Part shown: positions 16,153-24,927 of the stretch, piece by piece
Layout of the letters: each line of letters opens with the position of its first letter
Numbering within the stretch: position 1 is the stretch's first letter
Assembly: GCA_002320005.1 (NCBI GenBank)
Contig: DCJK01000046.1
Location: 303-64,302, forward strand
DNA length: 64,000 nt
From: Firmicutes bacterium UBA1702
GTDB taxonomy: Bacteria > Bacillota > Clostridia > Peptostreptococcales > Anaerovoracaceae
Direction: 5' to 3'
Program-made: the position numbers and the translations under genes
The notes under the pieces: model-generated
Told to the model about the DNA's origin: nothing
What the model saw: the letters and a program-made list of their open reading frames with translations, nothing else
Database searches by the model: none

Positions 16153-16914
16153 ATGACTGAAAAGAAGCCTTCCAAGAAAAAAGGTATATATACCGTACTT
16201 ATGCTGATATGCATTGCAGTTTTCCTGGTTGCACTGTACAAAATTATAGACATTTACATGGGCTACAAGGAAATAGATGATTTTTATAATCAGGCCAATG
16301 ATGATTATGTAATACAGAATGATGACGGCAGCATCAGCTATGTGGATCTGGACAGACTTGTGAAAGAAAACGGAGACATAAAAGGATGGATATATATCGA
16401 AGGCACGGATATCAGTTATCCTCTCTTGCAGGGTCCCGACAACGATTACTACCTGTACAGAACCTACAAAAAAGAATATCTCTTTGCAGGAAGCATATTC
16501 ATCGACGCAGCAAATGCTCCGGATCTCAGCGACCAGCATACCATAATTTACGGACATAACATGAAAAATGATTCTATGTTCGGAACTCTGGGTAAATTCA
16601 AGCAGCAGGATTACAGAGATCAGCACAGATATGTTTATATACTTATGCCGGGTCAAGACTGGAATAAATACGAAATATTTTCAGCATATACAGCCGACAT
16701 AGACGATGGAACTTTCAGAATTTTCCGCGAAAACAGTCAAGAATATGAAAAGTATATTTCATTGGTAACCAGCAAAAATATGTATACCGGAATGGAGACA
16801 CCGTCTTCCGGAGAAAAAATCATTACTCTTTCAACTTGCACATCAGATCTTGATGAACAGAAAAGATTTGTTCTGCAGGCCATACTTGTTGGAACTGTGG
16901 AGAGCATAGAGTAG
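16153..16914 (+). CDS. srtB: class B sortase
   Basis: A membrane-anchored transpeptidase that joins surface proteins to the cell wall. It has an N-terminal membrane segment (about residues 11-30), then a sortase barrel with His135 (YGHNM), Cys229 (LSTCTSD) and Arg238 (KRFVLQA). The class B features are the length of 253 residues and the TLSTC block with Arg close behind. A GTG at 16144 lies within the GGGGTGAT site, so the ATG at 16153 is the start. It begins 13 bases after ftcD but has no pathway link to it. Clostridial SrtB enzymes often accept PPxTG/LPxTG-like signals, so the LPQTG protein at 1-396 is a possible substrate (inference). Confidence 0.93.
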   Translation: MTEKKPSKKKGIYTVLMLICIAVFLVALYKIIDIYMGYKEIDDFYNQANDDYVIQNDDGSISYVDLDRLVKENGDIKGWIYIEGTDISYPLLQGPDNDYYLYRTYKKEYLFAGSIFIDAANAPDLSDQHTIIYGHNMKNDSMFGTLGKFKQQDYRDQHRYVYILMPGQDWNKYEIFSAYTADIDDGTFRIFRENSQEYEKYISLVTSKNMYTGMETPSSGEKIITLSTCTSDLDEQKRFVLQAILVGTVESIE

Positions 16915-16933
16915 AAAAATTAAAATACAAAAA

Positions 16934-16966
16934 AGTAAAAGCGCCTCCATATGAGGCGCTTTTACT
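16934..16966. terminator. bidirectional terminator between convergent srtB and lipoprotein gene
   Basis: AGTAAAAGCGCCTC and GAGGCGCTTTTACT form a perfect 14-bp stem over a 5-base loop. A-rich sequence before it supplies the U-run for the minus-strand transcript. Confidence 0.88.
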
Positions 16967-17031
16967 GAAAGTGTGTGTGTATTCAATAAAAGAAGGAAAG
17001 TTTGCTAAATGATTTTTACATACGGATTCTA

Positions 17032-17475
17032 TCACGAAAAAGTTGTAAAGTCAACAAATTCCCAGGAAATTTCATCTCCCTCCTCTAAAACTTCATCTTT
17101 TGCACTCTTGTTGCCCATCTCTCCGTTAAGAAGGAAAATCCAGCCTGTGGTATCCTCCAGATCTTTTTCTTTGAGGCCGTTGAGGGAAGAAATGTAATCA
17201 CCTGAAGGACCAACTGTAAAATCTATATCGTTGGCAATGCAGAATAACTGCGTTGCATCCAGCACATTGGTGCCTTCTTCAACGATGAATTCCGTTTTTT
17301 CCACAGATTTAAAACCATCTACAGTCAACTGATCTTTTGAACTGTCGCTGATGGAGATGCTGACGTTTACAGGATTTATAATGTCATCAGCAGAGACAGG
17401 CTCTTTTTTTGCTCCGCAAGAAGCCATGGATATACAAAGAATCAAAATCATAATCGCAGAAAAAATTTTTTTCAT
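17032..17475 (-). CDS. DUF4430 domain lipoprotein
   Basis: 147 residues. It opens with a lipoprotein signal peptide (MKKIFSAIMILILCISMASC), with the lipidated Cys at residue 20, so it should sit on the outer face of the membrane. The rest matches the DUF4430/transcobalamin-C-like fold, with a conserved TGWIFLLNG block and an acidic C-terminus. Such domains are seen in clostridial envelope proteins beside cobalamin or surface genes, but no ligand can be named here. GGGAGGT precedes the ATG at 17475; a longer frame to 17499 lacks a site. It is 20 bases from the amidohydrolase gene on the same strand. Confidence 0.8.
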   Translation of the reverse strand: MKKIFSAIMILILCISMASCGAKKEPVSADDIINPVNVSISISDSSKDQLTVDGFKSVEKTEFIVEEGTNVLDATQLFCIANDIDFTVGPSGDYISSLNGLKEKDLEDTTGWIFLLNGEMGNKSAKDEVLEEGDEISWEFVDFTTFS

Positions 17476-17495
17476 CGTTAACCTCCCATAATAAA

Positions 17496-18860
17496 TCATA
17501 TGATCTTTCCATTAAAAATTGTCATTGATACAGGTTGACAAAGAAGCTCTTCAGGACTCATTTTAAAAGGATCTCTGTCAAAGACAGCCATATCGGCAAA
17601 TTTGCCTTTGCGGATAGTACCGATGAATTGTTCCGTTCCGGTCAAGGCAGCTGCCTCTGCGGTAAGGAGATCTATCAGTTCTTCCGAGGTCATAGATGAG
17701 ATGTCTGAAAAAGAAGGCAGTTTTGCAGCACTTTCCCAATGCACAAACTCGTTAGCCAGGCTATCGGATTTGTGAGTAGATCGTATTGCCACAAGCCCCT
17801 GACAGCCTTTGCTGCGTATATATTCAACCGCGCTATAAGCCATAAGATAATCATCCATGCCTGCAGCGGAAATAAATATATCGAATCCTTTATCAGAAAC
17901 CCGTGTCATGATTGAATTAAGGGCATCCTGAGAAAAGTCAAGAGGACAGGCTTCCCCGTTGAGTTCTATGTAAAGAGCATTAGCATTGATGTAGTCACCT
18001 ATTTCGTTGCACTGTGTCTTACGCGCCATGAGTCTGTGAACCAGGCCGTCCGGCATCAGAGGACGATTCATCAGGTACGAACCGAAAAATCTCTGGTGGA
18101 GTACTTCTTCGTTATAAAAACTTATAAGAGAGTCTATATAAAGATCCTCGAAATAGTCAGGAACTCCAAGGTCAAGGGAGGCAGTAAAGCCATGGCGGTT
18201 CATTTTTTCAATCTGTGACCGGACATCCTGCTCAAGAGCTTCAAAATCGAAAGGTATCATCAGGTTAAGGATGTACGGGACTGTTATATACTGGACCATT
18301 TCCTCTTCTGCGGTTTCTTTTACCGTGTCAGAGGCCGCTGTGTTAAGAAGACATGAAACGGTGTTTTCACAGAGGAGAATCACCGGTCTGTCAGGACATG
18401 CCTCGTCCAGCATTTTCATGATCTTTCGCATGAGTTCCTCGTTCCTAATGGCTTCCTGATAATCGCTGTTTGCTTCAAGAAGAAGTTTTTCGCTGTAGCC
18501 GTAGCCGAAAATTACTTCACAATCCGGGTTCTCATCTGCAAAAAGCTTTACATGTGAATATAGGGACTGCAGGTCGCCGCAGCGAGACAAATCGGCGTAT
18601 CTGTCTTTAAATACCTCCGTTACAGGGGATGAAAAGATGTCGACAAAGCCCGGAAGGACAAATTTCCCTTGCAGATCCACGGTTAATGTTTCTTCGTCTA
18701 TAAGTTCTTCCATGTCTTCGTAGCTTCCTGCAGAAACTATTTTTCCGTCTGCGCATGCTACAGCGGTTATGTCATCAGAGTCGGATTCCTGTGTGATAAA
18801 TTTTCCGTTATACAAAACAAGATCAGCTGCTGCAGCCTTTTTAAAGAAACCAAATGCCAT
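17496..18860 (-). CDS. YtcJ-like amidohydrolase, metal-binding HxH motif missing
   Basis: 454 residues. The N-terminal composite domain (LVLYNGKFITQ...GKFVLPGF) and C-terminal part (GTIRKGKFADMAVFDRDPF...MTIFNGKII) are clear amidohydrolase/YtcJ signatures. The HxH metal ligands that should follow LPGFVD are replaced by FSS, and the usual His and Asp ligands further on are not evident. It is therefore probably inactive as a metal hydrolase, or has a new role such as binding a ligand. The frame is intact, with a good site (GAGGT) and no stop codons, which argues against simple decay. It lies directly upstream of the DUF4430 lipoprotein. Confidence 0.8.
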   Translation of the reverse strand: MAFGFFKKAAAADLVLYNGKFITQESDSDDITAVACADGKIVSAGSYEDMEELIDEETLTVDLQGKFVLPGFVDIFSSPVTEVFKDRYADLSRCGDLQSLYSHVKLFADENPDCEVIFGYGYSEKLLLEANSDYQEAIRNEELMRKIMKMLDEACPDRPVILLCENTVSCLLNTAASDTVKETAEEEMVQYITVPYILNLMIPFDFEALEQDVRSQIEKMNRHGFTASLDLGVPDYFEDLYIDSLISFYNEEVLHQRFFGSYLMNRPLMPDGLVHRLMARKTQCNEIGDYINANALYIELNGEACPLDFSQDALNSIMTRVSDKGFDIFISAAGMDDYLMAYSAVEYIRSKGCQGLVAIRSTHKSDSLANEFVHWESAAKLPSFSDISSMTSEELIDLLTAEAAALTGTEQFIGTIRKGKFADMAVFDRDPFKMSPEELLCQPVSMTIFNGKII

Positions 18861-18960
18861 ATTTACCTCGCCTCAATTATATATTGTTTCTGTTTTAATT
18901 TATTTTACCATAAAAAAATATAATATGATATACTTAAATGTACACGGAGGAGGAAAAGAG

Positions 18961-19491
18961 ATGTATACCACAGAAAAGTACAGCAGCGATATAAGCATTG
19001 ACGAATATATAGATAAATATGTAAATGTGGCCGAATTTCTTGAATACTGCAAGGCGTGCCCCAACTACGGCAATGTATGGTCATGTCCGCCTTATGATTT
19101 TAACCCTGACGATTTCTGGCACAGGTTTTCACGGCTTCACATTGAGGCTGTAAAGATAAACTTTGATCCTGATACTACAGCAGATGAGAGCATGACCATA
19201 ATGGCAGAGGTTAAGGAGCAGATGAGCAGAGAGCTATATGAGTTGGAAAAGCAACACGAAGACTCAGTGTCTCTCAGCGCCGGAAGCTGTAGCCTGTGTA
19301 GAGAAACTGGGTGCACAAGGGCCTCGGGAGAAAGATGCAGACACCCGGAACTTATGAGATATTCCATTGAATCTATCGGAGGCAATGTCGGTCTTACCGT
19401 GAGCAAGTTGCTGGGAATACAGCTGGAGTGGCTTAAAGAGGGACAGGTACCGGGATATTTTGTCCTTGTGGGAGGACTGCTCACAAAATGA
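18961..19491 (+). CDS. DUF2284 putative metal-binding protein
   Basis: 176 residues rich in paired cysteines: CKACPNYGNVWSCPPY near residue 35 and a second group CSLCRETGCTRASGERCRHPE near residue 110. This is the DUF2284 pattern, thought to bind a metal or Fe-S cluster; no reaction is known. The frame is open upstream to 18769, but the ATG at 18961 has a GGAGGAGG site and gives the family N-terminus. Its stop overlaps the start of the kinase-like gene by 4 bases (ATGA), so the two are translationally coupled. Confidence 0.82.
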   Translation: MYTTEKYSSDISIDEYIDKYVNVAEFLEYCKACPNYGNVWSCPPYDFNPDDFWHRFSRLHIEAVKINFDPDTTADESMTIMAEVKEQMSRELYELEKQHEDSVSLSAGSCSLCRETGCTRASGERCRHPELMRYSIESIGGNVGLTVSKLLGIQLEWLKEGQVPGYFVLVGGLLTK

Positions 19492-20036
19492 AAGAAAAGA
19501 TAAAAAAGCTGCTTGCCGAAAAGCAGCAGGTAGTAGTGGCAATAGACGGAATGGCCGCATCTGGGAAAACCACAGCAGCAGAACAGCTGACCGAGCAGCT
19601 GGGAGGAGAAGTGATTCATATGGATGACTTCTTTCTGCCTCCGGAGATGAGAACTGAAGAAAGACTGTCTCAGCCGGGAGGCAATGTTCATTATGAGCGT
19701 TTCATGACGGAAGTGGCCGGAAATCTGTCAGAAGGAGAACCTCTGACTTATGGTGTGTTTGATTGCTCCTCCATGAGAATTGTTAAAAAAGAACATATTG
19801 AATGTAGAGGGCTTGTTATCGTGGAGGGGGCTTATGCTCTGCGCCCGGAATTCAGACATCTGTATGATTACAAGGTGTTTATGAAAACGGATGCTGAAAC
19901 TCAGATGCAACGCATACTGCAGCGAGGCGGACCATTGAAGGCACAGGCTTTTGAGGAAAAGTGGATACCTCTTGAGGAGGCATATTTCCGGGAAATGGCG
20001 CCGGCAGAGACTGCTGATGAGATAATATTCACATAG
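19488..20036 (+). CDS. uridine kinase-like P-loop NTPase
   Basis: 182 residues with a Walker A motif (GMAASGKTT) near residue 21, MDDFFLP as the substrate-side acidic motif, and IVEGAYAL as the Walker B-like strand, all as in the uridine kinase/phosphoribulokinase group. The later LILQRGGPL-type region corresponds to the lid. At 182 residues it is shorter than true Udk (about 210), so the substrate may be a nucleoside or another small alcohol. It overlaps the DUF2284 gene by 4 bases. Confidence 0.75.
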   Translation: MKEKIKKLLAEKQQVVVAIDGMAASGKTTAAEQLTEQLGGEVIHMDDFFLPPEMRTEERLSQPGGNVHYERFMTEVAGNLSEGEPLTYGVFDCSSMRIVKKEHIECRGLVIVEGAYALRPEFRHLYDYKVFMKTDAETQMQRILQRGGPLKAQAFEEKWIPLEEAYFREMAPAETADEIIFT

Positions 20037-20207
20037 ATATATAGGCATAATGGCCTGCGGATAAACGCTTTGTATTCATAAGGCAGTTGACAGTTACGAT
20101 GGCTGGTTCCTCTGTAGCCGCTGGTATATTTTTGCTGTGATGCTATAATATTGAAACGAATAAAAATACAAATAGGAATTTTGCCATCAGAAGAAAGGAC
20201 ATAAAAT

Positions 20208-20534
20208 AGATAATGTCATCCCATTCAACCCAGATTTAATCATTTGGTGGCATGGAATATAACTCCTGTCAGCAAAATTCCGGGTGAATTGCCCCAAGGT
20301 GCAGCTGTAGATGAGCCGATTCATGTTGAGCAGGGTATTGCTTATGGCAGACATTGCTATCGAGGCCCAAAACCGCCATTTAACTGGAAGCACAGATATA
20401 GGTTCACTGTTTACGCATTGAAAAAAATCAGCTGAGCTCCGAAAGAAAAAAATGATTTGCTCAATGCAATGGATGGCTATGTACTGGCAAAAGGTGAGTT
20501 AATTGGAAAGTATCAAAGAAAGCATAAAAAATGA
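20208..20534 (+). pseudogene. decayed PEBP/YbhB-family gene
   Basis: One frame reads NHLVAWNITPV...IPGELPQGA...PPFNWKHRYRFTVYALKKIS, then a TGA at 20433-20435, then APKEKNDLLNAMDGYVLAKGELIGKY to a stop at 20532. These are the conserved segments of phosphatidylethanolamine-binding proteins of the YbhB/YbcL type, in the correct order and the same frame. The N-terminal third is missing and an in-frame stop interrupts the remainder, so it is a pseudogene. Codon use resembles neighbouring intergenic DNA more than the adjacent genes. Confidence 0.75.
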
Positions 20535-20688
20535 TTTTTTCTTTTGAAAATCCGACCGAATCCAATTTATCACAGATAAAAGAGCAAACATCTATACGAA
20601 GCAGCCTCCATTATCTGCTTTGAGAGGCTACTTAATTGGAAAATATTCTGCAACAGGGGCTTATCTTTCCTGCCCATTGAAATTACAA

Positions 20689-20715
20689 AAGGCGTGACCA
20701 AAAAAGTCACGCCTT
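20689..20715 (-). terminator. terminator of alanine racemase gene
   Basis: AAGGCGTGAC and GTCACGCCTT form a perfect 10-bp stem around a 7-base loop, about 60 bases past the alr stop on the minus strand. On that strand TTTTG follows. Confidence 0.75.
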
Positions 20716-20773
20716 ATATATTCTGCTGTATTACCAACGACGCCCAAATTGCAGAGCCTTTTTATATGATTTA

Positions 20774-21910
20774 TTATTTAACGTAAACCTTAGGAAGTCT
20801 CTGTCCGAAAGCGCATACAATTTCGTAATTGATGGTACCGGTAGCCTTGGCTATATCGTCAGCCAGGATTGTATTCTTTCCGTCTGTACCCATGATGATG
20901 ACTTCGTCTCCGACTTTTACATCGGGAACATCGGTGACATCCACCATGCATTGATCCATGCAGATGTTTCCTGCAAGAGGAGCCACACATCCGTTAACCA
21001 GAACTTTACCAAACGGAGAGTAAGGACGAGGATAACCGTCAGCATAGCCGAGAGCCAGAGTGGCGATTTTGCTCGGTCTTTCTGATATGAATTTTCTTCC
21101 GTAACCTACGGAGAAGTTTTCAGGAACGTCTTTAAGGTGAACGATGTTGGCCTTTACTGACATAACAGGTTTTATTGCCAGCTGGTTTACATCGACCTCG
21201 TCTGAAGGATAGCATCCGTAAAGGATGATTCCCGGGCGGCATGCATCAAAGTGAACTGAAGGCAGTTCCATGATGGATGCGCTGTTGGCAAGGGTTCTGA
21301 AAGGAATATCAATTCCTGCAGCGGTAAGTGCCTCGTAGAATTTATTATACTTTTCTTCCTGCTGATGAGAATATGTCTTGTCAGCAGCATCAGCTGTAGA
21401 CATGTGGGAGAACATTCCCTTGATTTTGAAATTATCCAGAGCCTGAATCTTCTTTACATCTTCGATGGCGTAATCCGTTTCATCTGCAAGATATCCGATA
21501 CGGCCCATGCCGGTGTCCACGGCCAGCAGACCTTTTATGGTTTTGCCTGCTGCTTTTGCTGCGGCGTCAAAAGCAGCAGCATTTTCGGAATTACATACTA
21601 CAGGAGTGATATCATAGTCTACGATGGTTGAAGCATACATATCCGGAGTAAGTCCCAGAATTATTATTTCTTCCTTTGCACCTGCTTCGCGAAGAGTAAC
21701 TGCTTCGTGAAGCGTTGCAACAGCAAATGTTTTACAGCCGTTCGCTCTTAAAACTTCAGCAACCTTAACGCTGCCGTGACCGTATGCATCAGCTTTGATA
21801 ACACCGATCATTTCTCTGTCGCCTATCTTGGCTTTGATGTTCTTGATGTTGAAGTCCAGGTTGTTGAGATTGATTTCAACCCAGGCAGGTCTTAAAGCGT
21901 TCTTATACAT
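20774..21910 (-). CDS. alr: alanine racemase
   Basis: Interconverts L- and D-alanine with PLP and supplies D-Ala for peptidoglycan. VIKADAYGHG carries the PLP lysine (Lys39) and GYGRKF holds the catalytic tyrosine of the second base. The length of 378 residues is typical. AAAGGAGATG precedes the ATG, and a near-consensus promoter lies upstream on the minus strand (21967-21995). The gene is monocistronic, with its own terminator. Confidence 0.96.
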   Translation of the reverse strand: MYKNALRPAWVEINLNNLDFNIKNIKAKIGDREMIGVIKADAYGHGSVKVAEVLRANGCKTFAVATLHEAVTLREAGAKEEIIILGLTPDMYASTIVDYDITPVVCNSENAAAFDAAAKAAGKTIKGLLAVDTGMGRIGYLADETDYAIEDVKKIQALDNFKIKGMFSHMSTADAADKTYSHQQEEKYNKFYEALTAAGIDIPFRTLANSASIMELPSVHFDACRPGIILYGCYPSDEVDVNQLAIKPVMSVKANIVHLKDVPENFSVGYGRKFISERPSKIATLALGYADGYPRPYSPFGKVLVNGCVAPLAGNICMDQCMVDVTDVPDVKVGDEVIIMGTDGKNTILADDIAKATGTINYEIVCAFGQRLPKVYVK

Positions 21911-21966
21911 ATAAAAAGCATCTCCTTTTACTCAGTTTTTATATTGATTTTGTATACAACATGTCT

Positions 21967-21995
21967 ATTATAGTCCCGACTGCATTAAATTTCAA
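21967..21995 (-). promoter_or_regulatory. sigma-A promoter of alr
   Basis: On the minus strand, TTGAAA (21990-21995) and TATAAT (21967-21972) are separated by 17 bases, about 60 bases before the alr start. Confidence 0.8.
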
Positions 21996-22081
21996 GGAAG
22001 AAGCAGGAAAATCTACGCATTTTGTTGAAAATTTATCAAAAATAAAGTATCCTATATGAAAATACAATTCAGGAGGAGTAA

Positions 22082-23404
22082 ATGGAAAGAGACAGTTTCA
22101 GAACCAGAAGCGGTTTTATAATTGCTTGCATAGGATCCGCTGTGGGAATGGGAAATATATGGCTTTTTCCGGCCAGAGTTTCAGCGCTGGGAGGAGCGGC
22201 TTTTCTGATTCCCTATTTTATATGCGTGATAATAATAGGATTTACGGGAGTTGTCGGAGAGATGGCTTTCGGCAGATCTATGGGTGCCGGACCCATGGGA
22301 GCTTTCGGTAAAGCAACAGAGAAAGCAGGCAGGGGAAGAACCTTGGGAGAAGCCTTTGCGCTGATACCGGTACTGGGAAGCCTGGCCCTCGCCATAGGAT
22401 ACTCCGTAGTTGTGGGCTGGATACTTAAATATTTTGTAGGCTCGGTTACAGGAAGCGTATTTGAAGCCCGCAGTGTTGAAGAATATGCCGGGGCCTTTGG
22501 CGAAACTGCAAGCTCCTTCGGAAATGTGGGATGGCACATTGCTGCACTGATAATAACCTTTGCTATAATGATATATGGTATTTCATCCGGGATAGAGCGA
22601 GCAAACAAGGTAATGATGCCTCTTTTCTTTGCTATGTTTGTGGGAATGGCCATATATATTTCAACTTTGCCGGGTGCATCAGAAGGATACAGGTATCTGA
22701 CCAATCCTGACTGGTCTCTTCTTGCCAGCGGCAAGACGTGGGTCTATGCTCTGGGACAGGCGTTTTTCTCCTTGTCTCTGGCAGGTTCGGGAACGCTTGT
22801 GTATGGATCATATCTCAAAAAAGATGCAGATATACCTCATAGCGCCAGAACCGTGTCTTTCTGGGATACCATGGCGGCACTGGTAGCAGCGTTGACAATT
22901 ATTCCGGCCATGGCAACAGCAGGTCAGGAACTGACAGGCGGTGGCCCGGGGCTGATGTTTATATATCTTCCTAATGTATTTGCCGGAATGCCAGGAGGGA
23001 GAGCAGTGATAATTATCTTCTTCCTTGCGGTGGGATTTGCAGGCTTTACATCACTGGTAAATCTCTTTGAGACTCCTGTGGAGGCGCTCCAGACAAAGTT
23101 CGGATTCAGCAGAAAGAAGGCAGTGGCTGTTATAGCAGTCGTGGGAGGAATCATATCCATATGCATAGAGGGAATAGTTTCCGGATGGATGGATGTGTGC
23201 TCCATATACCTTTGCCCGATAGGAGCTCTGCTGGCCGCAATAATGTTTTTCTGGGTATGCGGCAAAGACTTTGTCAGAAAGCAGGTAGATATGGGTGCAA
23301 AAAAGAAGCTGGGAGGCTGGTACGAATATGCCGGCAGATATGTTTTTTGCGGTCTCACACTTCTTGTGCTTGTTCTCGGTGCAATAATGGGAGGAATCGG
23401 ATGA
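22082..23404 (+). CDS. sodium-dependent symporter of the NSS/SNF family
   Basis: 440 residues, about eleven membrane segments. The start (RTRSGFIIACIGSAVGMGNIWLFP) contains the unwound TM1 and Na+ site typical of LeuT-type transporters. Bacterial members move amino acids such as tryptophan, leucine or tyrosine with Na+. The specific substrate is not readable. It is divergent from alr, has an AGGAGGAG site, and ends at the strong shared terminator at 23444-23477. Confidence 0.93.
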   Translation: MERDSFRTRSGFIIACIGSAVGMGNIWLFPARVSALGGAAFLIPYFICVIIIGFTGVVGEMAFGRSMGAGPMGAFGKATEKAGRGRTLGEAFALIPVLGSLALAIGYSVVVGWILKYFVGSVTGSVFEARSVEEYAGAFGETASSFGNVGWHIAALIITFAIMIYGISSGIERANKVMMPLFFAMFVGMAIYISTLPGASEGYRYLTNPDWSLLASGKTWVYALGQAFFSLSLAGSGTLVYGSYLKKDADIPHSARTVSFWDTMAALVAALTIIPAMATAGQELTGGGPGLMFIYLPNVFAGMPGGRAVIIIFFLAVGFAGFTSLVNLFETPVEALQTKFGFSRKKAVAVIAVVGGIISICIEGIVSGWMDVCSIYLCPIGALLAAIMFFWVCGKDFVRKQVDMGAKKKLGGWYEYAGRYVFCGLTLLVLVLGAIMGGIG

Positions 23405-23443
23405 CCGCCGTTCAATAAACAAAATCAAACAAGACTGAAGCAA

Positions 23444-23477
23444 ACAGGGCTTTTCGCATTACTGCGAAAAGCCCTGT
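23444..23477. terminator. bidirectional terminator between convergent genes
   Basis: ACAGGGCTTTTCGCA and TGCGAAAAGCCCTGT give a perfect 15-bp stem over TTAC. It lies between the symporter gene and the minus-strand gene ending at 23495. Confidence 0.85.
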
Positions 23478-23494
23478 GAATTTCTGACGTAATA

Positions 23495-23770
23495 TTAAAG
23501 CTGTTCAAAGCCGGTGCTGACATCATGCTTAACACGGTCGTGCTCTTCGGCATATTTGGCATCGTTCCACTGATCCATTGTACCTACCAGGTAGCCGGTA
23601 ATACGGCGTATTCTCTCAAAAGGAACATGCTCAAATTCGTAATGCAGGTCGGCAAATTCATCATCTAGGGTTATGTCCAGAGATTTTAATTTTCTGTTAT
23701 ATTTCTTTTCCAAATAGTCCACATAAGCCTGCTGCTCCGCTGCAGGAGCGTTTCCTGTAATCTGTATCAT
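23495..23770 (-). CDS. small NrdD-tail-like protein
   Basis: 91 residues. The segment RRITGYLVGTMDQWNDAKYAEEHDRVKHD closely follows the region near the C-terminus of class III ribonucleotide reductases (RxTGY, WNxxKxxE, DR). The glycyl radical loop and the zinc cysteines of NrdD are absent, so it cannot be a reductase by itself. Similar short proteins are annotated as anaerobic ribonucleoside-triphosphate reductase in Clostridia. No nrdD or nrdG lies nearby. A GGAGGG site precedes the ATG. Confidence 0.7.
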   Translation of the reverse strand: MIQITGNAPAAEQQAYVDYLEKKYNRKLKSLDITLDDEFADLHYEFEHVPFERIRRITGYLVGTMDQWNDAKYAEEHDRVKHDVSTGFEQL

Positions 23771-23957
23771 GATTGCCCTCCTATGTAATCTTTAGTCTGC
23801 AAAGTAATGAACTAAATCTATTATACCGCATATTTAGTATATTTAAACCTTTTTAGTAAAAAAAAACACAAGAAATGGATATAAAGATGTCATATGTTTA
23901 CGATTACCGGAATAGCCGGAGGCTGTAGGGCATAGAATTATGCGGGAGGCGATATCC

Positions 23958-24353
23958 ATGAATACACAGCAACTGGCATATGCACTGGGTCAGCTTTTAA
24001 AAAACAGGAAGGGTATTTTTTCTTCAGACGAGACCGGCAGCAGCTGGCACAGAGAGACAGATGTGGAACTTCTGAAAAAATTCTGCATTGAAGGATACGC
24101 CATGGCCAGAAAATACGGTCATTTCATTGTCGGAGTATCTCAAAAGGGAAATTATATAGGTATACCCGGCAGATTCATGTTGGAAGAACAGCCGGCAGGA
24201 GGAAAGACGGGATTCACACTCTGGCAACCTTTGAGAGGCGGAGAGGAAATGTACTCGGGGCTCAGTGATATGGATGAAAAAACGGCAGAGCTGGTATACG
24301 GATATTGGATTGCAGCAATAGATTCATCTACGCTTAAAACATCGGAGGCATAA
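23958..24353 (+). CDS. hypothetical protein, 131 residues
   Basis: A soluble protein with no signal peptide or membrane segment. Notable parts are an aromatic C-terminal helix (AELVYGYWIAAIDSS) and a Gly-rich middle (FIVGVSQKGNYIGIPGRF). I do not recognise the family. The ATG at 23958 has GGGAGG at 23944-23949; the earlier ATG at 23940 lies before that site and is unlikely. It is followed after 97 bases by tadA. Confidence 0.65.
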   Translation: MNTQQLAYALGQLLKNRKGIFSSDETGSSWHRETDVELLKKFCIEGYAMARKYGHFIVGVSQKGNYIGIPGRFMLEEQPAGGKTGFTLWQPLRGGEEMYSGLSDMDEKTAELVYGYWIAAIDSSTLKTSEA

Positions 24354-24450
24354 CAGAGGGCGCCGCAGTATATATATTCGGGCAGCAGTGTTCTTTGTAT
24401 GCAAAATGCAGTTGAATTCAAGGCGGAAATATGATATTATCATATAATGT

Positions 24451-24927
24451 ATGGAAAAGTTTATGAAGGAAGCCCTGAAGGAAGCCGAGAAAGCCGCAGC
24501 AATGGGAGAAGTCCCCATTGGAGCTGTAGTGGTAAAAGACGGCATCATCATAGGCAGAGGCCATAATAAAACTGAAACTGCAAAGGACCCGACTGCCCAT
24601 GCCGAGATGGAAGCCATAAGAGCAGCTTCTGCAGTCCTCGGAGGATGGCGCCTTTTGGGGTGCGATATGTATGTAACGGCAGAGCCCTGCAGCATGTGTG
24701 CAGGAGCTATCGTTTGGTCGCGAATCGAAAACCTGTATATCGGTACAATGGACCCTAAGGCAGGAGCTTGCGGGTCAGTATTCAATATCGTACAGGAAGA
24801 CAAGCTCAATCATCAGGTCAATGTAACTACAGGCATACTGCAGGAGGAATGCAGCCGTTTGTTAAAGGACTTTTTCAGGAGCTTGAGAAGAACCAGAGAT
24901 CAGAAACCGGAGGAAGAGAAAAAATGA
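24451..24927 (+). CDS. tadA: tRNA-specific adenosine deaminase
   Basis: Deaminates A34 to inosine in tRNA-Arg(ACG). HAE (His50, Glu52) and PCSMC (Cys80, Cys83) are the zinc and proton-shuttle residues; the length of 158 is normal. The start is uncertain: the ATG at 24451 has no ribosome site and a TATAAT lies at 24443-24448, so transcription from it would begin inside the gene. The ATG at 24463 (residue 5) is then possible on a nearly leaderless mRNA. Its stop overlaps the next gene by 4 bases. Confidence 0.92.
   Translation: MEKFMKEALKEAEKAAAMGEVPIGAVVVKDGIIIGRGHNKTETAKDPTAHAEMEAIRAASAVLGGWRLLGCDMYVTAEPCSMCAGAIVWSRIENLYIGTMDPKAGACGSVFNIVQEDKLNHQVNVTTGILQEECSRLLKDFFRSLRRTRDQKPEEEKK

Noticed and set aside
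15361..16656. 431-residue open frame on the minus strand
   Set aside because: Antisense to ftcD and srtB, which have clear family motifs; composition is that of a reverse-frame shadow.
20187..20393. 68-residue open frame on the minus strand
   Set aside because: Antisense to the PEBP remnant; no start site or family.
24354..24450. SRP RNA near tadA, as in some Firmicutes
   Set aside because: The conserved apical loop sequence is absent both before and after tadA.
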